Part shown: in pieces, positions 58,589-64,000 of the stretch
How the letters are laid out: the number at the start of each line of letters is the position of its first letter
Numbering within the stretch: position 1 is the first letter of the stretch
Assembly: GCA_001931875.2 (NCBI GenBank)
Contig: MSJH02000137.1
Location: 294,212-358,211 of the forward strand
DNA: 64,000 nucleotides
Reading direction: 5' to 3'
DNA from: Byssochlamys sp. IMV 00236
Lineage: Eukaryota; Ascomycota; Eurotiomycetes; Eurotiales; Thermoascaceae
Position numbers and translations under genes: made by a program
The notes under the pieces: generated by a model
What the model was told of the DNA's origin: nothing
Databases searched by the model: none
Seen by the model: the letters and a program-made list of their open reading frames with translations, nothing else

Positions 58589-61500
58589 TCATGCCTTGGT
58601 GATCTTGCAGACGAGATCCTGGCTGTCAACAGAGTCGCCCTCCTTGACCTGGAGACCGGCGACCTTTCCACTGTGGGGTGCGGAGATAACCATTTCCTAG
58701 AAAACGTGTTAGCTGTTGTATGCTTCGACAACAAATTCAGAAACCGGTGGAAGACCTACCATTTTCATGGCGCTGAGAACAGCAACAGGGTCACCCTTCT
58801 TGACCTCGGATCCCTCGTGCACGCGGACCTCGACGACGACACCGCTCATCGGCGCTCCGACCTGGCTGCTGTCGGTAGCATCGGCCTTGGGACGAGCAGT
58901 GTTGTCGACGGAGGCCTTCTTGTCGTCGACGGTGACCTGGCGGACCTCACCGTTGACTTCGTAGAAGACCTCGCGCTGGCCGGTCTGCTCGGAGAGCGGT
59001 CCGATGGCAAGCAGCTTCAGGATAAGCACCTTACCCTGCTCCAGCTCGACGTTGAACTCCTCGCCAATCTCGGGGCGGGACAGGAAGAAGCGAGTGGGCA
59101 GGACGGACAGATCACCGTACTTCTGCACGAACTTGCGGTAGTCCTCGAAGACCTTGGGGTACATGGCGTAACTGGCCACGTCGCACTCAGTGGCAGTTCC
59201 GAACTTCTCCTTGATCTCGGCCTTGATCTTGGCCAGGTCGAGCGGCTCCAGGTACAGACCGGGGCGCTTTTCGAGCTTGCGGCGGTCACGCAGGGCTCGG
59301 GAGCGCAGAGGCTCAGGGAATCCACCGTAGGGCTGGCCCATGAGACCCTCCAAGAACTCCAGAACGGAGGCGGGGAAGTCGAGCTCGGCCGCGCGAGCAA
59401 TGACATCGTCGGCGGTCAGCTTGTTGGAGACCATGAACTGAGCAAGGTCACCAACAACCTTGGAAGTGGGAGTGACCTTGACGATGTCGCCCAGTAGGTC
59501 GTTAGCGGCCTCGTAGGCCTTCTTGGTCTCGGCCCACTGCTGACCCAGACCCAGCTGGCTGGCCTGGAAGATGAGGTTGGTCAGTTGACCACCAGGAATC
59601 TCGTGCTCGTAGACCTCTGTCAACAAGTTAGCATATATTGCGGTATCAGTTTGAAAGCAAACAATCAAGTAAGTAACACGAATAAATGCATTCCAAAAAG
59701 CCCAGGGAGCCCTGAGGTTGTTCCAGTCTTAAAGACAAGGGGCCAAGACAAATACAGAGGGGAGGCAGGAGAAGAAGGAGTACTAACCAGGGTCCGGACC
59801 GGTCAGACCGGCCTCGAAGGGCGAGTACAGCAAACGAAGCTGGGCCCAGTAGCTGTCAATGGCGCGGATGTGGTGGATGTTGAGCTTGGGGTCGAACTCG
59901 GAGCCCTCGAGCGACGCGAGGATGGCACCCAGACTGGGCTGCGAGGTCATACCAGACATGCTGTCGGTGGCCGCGTCGACGGCATCAGCACCCGCCTGAG
60001 CGCACGCAACCATGGAGGCCACACCGGTACCAGCGGAGTCGTGGGTGTGGACGTGGATGGGAAGGTCAGGGTAACGCTTGCGGATCGAGCCGACCAGCAG
60101 GGTGGCAGCCTTGGGCTTGAGGACACCGGCCATATCCTTGATACCCAGAGTGTGGGTGCCCAGCTTGACGACCTTGTCGACCAATTCCAGGTAGTAGTCC
60201 AGGTTGTACTTCTTCTTGGGGTTCAGCATGTCTCCGCTGTAGCAGATGGTGGCCTCGACCACACCGCCAGCGGCCTGCACAGCCTTGATACCGACCTCGA
60301 GCTGGTCGATATCGTTGAGGGCGTCGAAGACACGGAAGATGTCGACACCGTACTTCTTTGCCTGCTTGCAGAAGTGGTAGATGGCATTGTCAGGCAGAGA
60401 AGAGTAGGCAACGCCGTTGGCTCCTCGGAGCAGCATCTGGAAGGGGATGTTGGGGACCAGCTTCCTGAGCTTGCGAAGACGGTCCCAGGGGTCCTCGTAG
60501 AGGAAACGCATGGCGACATCGAAGGTGGCACCACCCCAGCACTCCAGGGCATAGGCGTTGGACAGCGCGTAACTGGTCTCCTTGGCAATGTTGACCAGGT
60601 CGACCGTACGCACACGGGTGGCCAGCAGAGACTGGTGAGCATCACGCCAGGTGGTGTCCATGATGAGACAGCCCTTGTTGGCGCGCACTGCCTTGGCGAA
60701 GGCCTCAGGACCCTCGCGGTCGATGATCTGCTTCCAGCCAGTGGTGCAGGGCTGGGTCACGTCGATGAGTTTGCCGGCATCGTCGTACAGCTGGGGGAGG
60801 ATGATCTCGCCCTTGAATTTCGGCTCACCGATCTGACCCTTGATGCTGCTGCCATTGACAGCCAGGTCACCCAGGTAGGCCAGCAGCTTCTGAGCACGGT
60901 TCTGACCGCCGACCAGGGCAAACAGCTCAGGGGTGTCGTCGATGAAGGTGGTCCAGCAGGTGCCTTCAATGAAAGTTGGGTGGCTCAGCAGAGAGGCCAG
61001 GAAGGGAATGTTAGTCTTGACACCACGGATACGGAACTCCACCAGGGCACGCAGCATCTTGCGGCGCGCAATCTCGTAGGTGGATCCAAGACAGGTACAC
61101 TTGACCAGCATGGAGTCATAGTGAGGAGTGATGACGGCACCGGCAAAGCCGTTTCCACCGTCCAGACGGACACCGTTACCACCAGCGGAACGGTAGACCT
61201 CGATCTTACCGGTGTCAGGGGAGAAGCCCTTGGCCGGATCCTCGGTGGTGATACGGCACTGGATGGCGAAACCACGAGTAGAGATGCGCTCCTGCGTCAA
61301 GCCCAGCTGCTGGAGCGTGGCACCGGCAGCAATCTGGATCTGGGCGGCGACGATATCAATGCCCGTGATCTCTTCGGTGATGGTGTGCTCGACCTGGATA
61401 CGGGGGTTGATCTCGATGAAGTAGTAGCGGTTCTGCTGGTCGACCAAGAACTCGGCGGTACCAGCGTTGCGGTAGTTGACGGAGCGAGCCAGCTTGACGG

Positions 61501-62407
61501 CATCCGCCAGGATCTGGTCGCGGACGGCGGTGGGCAGGTCCTTGGCCGGGGCCAGCTCGACCACCTTCTGGTGACGACGCTGGACGGAGCAGTCACGCTC
61601 GAACAGGTGGACGACGTTGCCCTGGCTGTCACCCAGCAGCTGGACCTCGATGTGCTTGGGCTTGTCGAGGAAGCGCTCGACGAAGACGGTGCCGTTTCCA
61701 AAGGCGCTCTTGGCCTCGGAGGTGGCACGCTCAAAGGCATCGCGCAGGTCAGCCTGGTTGCGAACAACGCGCATACCACGGCCACCACCACCAAAGGCGG
61801 CCTTGATAATGATGGGGAAGCCATAGGTATCGGTGAAGCTCTTGACCTCTTCGTACCGCTCCACGGGGCCCTCCGTTCCGGGCACGACGGGGACGCCACA
61901 CTTGATGGCCAGCTGACGGGCCGACACCTTGTCACCCAAGGCCTCGATGGTTTCCGGGGTCGGGCCCACGAAGACGATACCGGCCTGCTCGACCTTGCGG
62001 GCGAACTCTGCGTTCTCGGAGAGGAATCCGTAACCGGGGTGGATCAGCTGGACGCCGTGCTGGAGGGCGATCTTGATAATCTCGTCTCCGGCCAGATAGG
62101 CGCCCACGGGGGTGTATTGACCGCGCTTTCCAATCACGTAGGCCTCGTCCGCCTTCTGACGGTGCATGGACAGGCGGTCCTCGTACGAGTAGACGGCGAC
62201 GGTCTGCAGGGACAGCTCGTGGGCGGTACGGAAGATACGGATGGGGATTTCACCACGGTTGGCGACGAGGATCTTCTGGAACTGCATGATGGTGGAATTG
62301 GCGCGCAGACGCCTGTGGACAGAGTCCTCGACGGCGGTATGGCTGTGATCCTCGACGAGTTCGGCATCGTCGATGGCCTGCTCAGGCTGGGGGTGGTGGG
62401 AGGCCAT
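58589..62407 (-). CDS. PYC: Pyruvate carboxylase
   Basis: Biotin enzyme converting pyruvate, bicarbonate and ATP to oxaloacetate; anaplerotic. No mitochondrial presequence, consistent with cytosolic location as in Aspergillus. Three exons (62407-59788, 59616-58760, 58696-58589) give 1194 aa, the standard length. The biotin carboxylase domain begins about residue 42 with FQKILVANRGEIPIRIFRTA; its ATP-grasp loop is KAAFGGGGRGMRVV, and RDCSVQRRHQKVVELAPA is also present. The carboxyltransferase domain has CLIMDTTWRDAHQSLLATRV and PIHVHTHDSAGTGVASM. The biotinyl domain carries AMKM at 1156-1159 with Lys1158 as the biotin site; the last intron lies immediately after AMKM. Strong GC-rich third-position bias indicates high expression and creates a long antisense ORF. 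Confidence 0.97.
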
Positions 62408-64000
62408 GATAGACAGGGTGGACGGTCAACGCCCGACACTCAACTGCGTCTCAACAGTCAGCGAAGGCGACGAGGAAGGCAATGGAGAAGCTGCAGGGAG
62501 AGACGAGGAGGACAGGTACAGACAAAAAGGAAAAAAAGAACCGAGGAGGGAAATAATGAGTCAAGGGGGCCTGGAGGAATTCTTTCCAGCGGGAACTGGT
62601 ACAACGCGGAGACGGTTGCGGCGGGGCAGAAACCGGCTCCGGAACCAACTGCACGCAGCACAGGACGCCGTCCGCTGAAGCTGAAGCAGAAATCGAAGAT
62701 TGCCAAAGAAAAGAAAAAAAAAAGGAACTAAACTGCAGTTTGTACTTTGTAGACAGCTGTGGGAGTGGAGATGGTAGAGAGAGAGAGGGGCAATCGTGTA
62801 TCGAACACGAACGGTTAATGAAGCTCAGCAGCGGAAAGCAGGTGGGGGAAAGCAGGATCTTGTATGGTCGATACGGGATGTACCGTAATCAATTCAAAAA
62901 GACGGGGGAGCCGAACCAAAAATACCAGCGGGACTGCCAGAGATCGTGCCAACTATCGGTAATCCAATTACCAGCACCGTCAACTTCACCGGCACACCGT
63001 CTGGGACACCGAGAAGTGCGAGAAGTCGCCGACCGGAATCCGACGACGGGCAGAGAAGAGTTGACTAGTTGTTAGGTGTTCGTTTAGTTGAGTCGTTAAT
63101 TATTATTGAATGAATGAATGATAATAATGATAATAATTATTATCCTCGTCGAACTGTCAACAGCTGCACCTCTCTTTATCGTCTTCGTCGGGCCGGACAG
63201 CCGGATGCGGTGACGACACACGCAACCCCACGGACTCCCGAAAAGGAAACAAAGGGAGAGAGGAGAGTTATTTAGTAGATATAAATAATAATATATATAA
63301 TATATATTATTGATAAGCACTCGTCGATGATTTGTGCAGGGCCCCAGAACCAATCCAGGATAAGACGAGGACGGCACGGTTAAACAGAAATAGAGTGTGA
63401 TAGAGGATGATATAGATATAGGTATCTATAGATATATATATACTCTATCATAGAATAGCTAGTTACCGCTCCAATCCAATAATCTAGTTAAACCCATCTC
63501 ACTACTTTATTATATACATACTTCCGTCCAACCCCCCCCATCGTCTTCCGTCCGATTTTCTTTTCCTTCTCCGCATGGCACTCCTTTCCTCGTTTCCCCT
63601 CATGGAGTCATGCCTGTGCTTCCGACTTGGCCCGTCGCAAACCGAGAACGAGAACGAGAACGAGAATCCTCTCCCCAAGGTGCAACAATAATAACGCGTC
63701 GCTCCCCCGCGTACCTCGGGTGCTCGGGCTATCTCGAGTACACTTGCGTCGAGAAAAGTGAACTAGAGTCGTTTCGTCGTTGCAGATGCGCGGTGCTTTA
63801 GTCTCGAGTAGGCAATTTTCCCTTCTGTCTCATCCACTCCCTTATCATCACCGCCAGTTTGGTGGGGGAAGGAAAAAGAGGAAATATCCACCGAATACTA
63901 ACAGACTACTATTCGAGTATGTACGGACTACGGAGTAGATGGGTCAAGTCTACCTACCATACGTGCAGGTCTGGGAATTCCGTCCGGGGGGTGTCATCTT
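62408..64000. other. PYC upstream region to window end
   Basis: About 1.6 kb without a convincing gene. Contains a CGAGAA hexamer repeated four times (63643-63666), a GAATGAATGAAT/ATAATA tract (about 63108-63142), pyrimidine-rich tracts on the PYC strand, and a TA-rich stretch near 63279-63310. Likely promoter and 5' UTR of PYC; a gene could begin beyond the right edge. Confidence 0.5.

Noticed and set aside
59585..62731. 1048-codon ORF on the plus strand opposite PYC
   Set aside because: It is the antisense of a strongly codon-biased gene (GC-rich third positions suppress stops), is made of Val/Leu/Asp/Gly-rich repeats with no domain, and PYC on the minus strand is unmistakable.
1..64000. 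tRNA genes
   Set aside because: I looked for GGTTCGANTCC-type B boxes and their complements and saw none in a believable context; a tRNAscan-SE run would settle it.

Overview
The window looks like nuclear DNA of a filamentous ascomycete, most likely an Aspergillus-like member of the Eurotiales. The genes are compact and tightly packed. They carry many short introns (mostly 47-90 nt, GTA/GTR donors, CTRAC-like branch sites, YAG acceptors), and the proteins read as euryotiomycete orthologues. I reconstructed splice sites by hand and kept a gene model only when every exon joined in frame. Genus and species are inferred from gene content, not proven. I saw no tRNA, rRNA, CRISPR, prophage or secondary-metabolite cluster. 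There are two short assembly gaps (34809-34830 and 53041-53066).

Layout, left to right. 0-13 kb: an ATR1-type MFS exporter (-), 2.9 kb with no convincing gene, the mitochondrial presequence protease CYM1 (-), taxilin (+) and a peroxisomal nitronate monooxygenase (-). 13-19.9 kb: a small putative GPI-anchored protein (-), DNA polymerase delta subunit POL31 (+), a divergent non-RD kinase (-) and a NAT9-type acetyltransferase (+). 20-30 kb: ribosomal protein eL38 (-), a tiny Ish1-motif membrane protein (+, 5' end unresolved), mRNA export factor MTR2 (-), mitochondrial methionyl-tRNA synthetase (+), a PLP-dependent serine/threonine dehydratase (+) and the farnesyl/geranylgeranyl transferase alpha subunit RAM2 (-). 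30-40 kb, the most accessory-looking part: a Cys-rich single-pass membrane protein (+), a Zn2Cys6 regulator (+), mevalonate kinase ERG12 (-), an HNH_2-type protein (-) with a GGATGAA minisatellite just upstream, and a Tc1/mariner-like relic.

40-64 kb: two vacuolar transporters transcribed divergently (cation-chloride cotransporter VHC1 - and amino-acid transporter AVT3 +), mitochondrial pyruvate carrier MPC1 (-), the spliceosomal SmB gene (-) containing a 9-nt microexon, divergently placed ribosomal protein uL5/L11 (+), two small conserved unknowns, a type-B carboxylesterase (-) and pyruvate carboxylase (-) with a 1.6 kb upstream region to the window end.

Most genes are housekeeping and work independently. 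Loose functional ties are CYM1/MSM1/MPC1 (mitochondrion), ERG12/RAM2 (isoprenoid supply and protein prenylation) and serine dehydratase/MPC1/PYC (pyruvate production, import and carboxylation), but nothing shows co-regulation. I found no clear new defence or biosynthetic system. The best leads are the HNH locus, the SmB microexon, the Ish1 microprotein, the GPI-anchored small protein and the divergent vacuolar-transporter pair.
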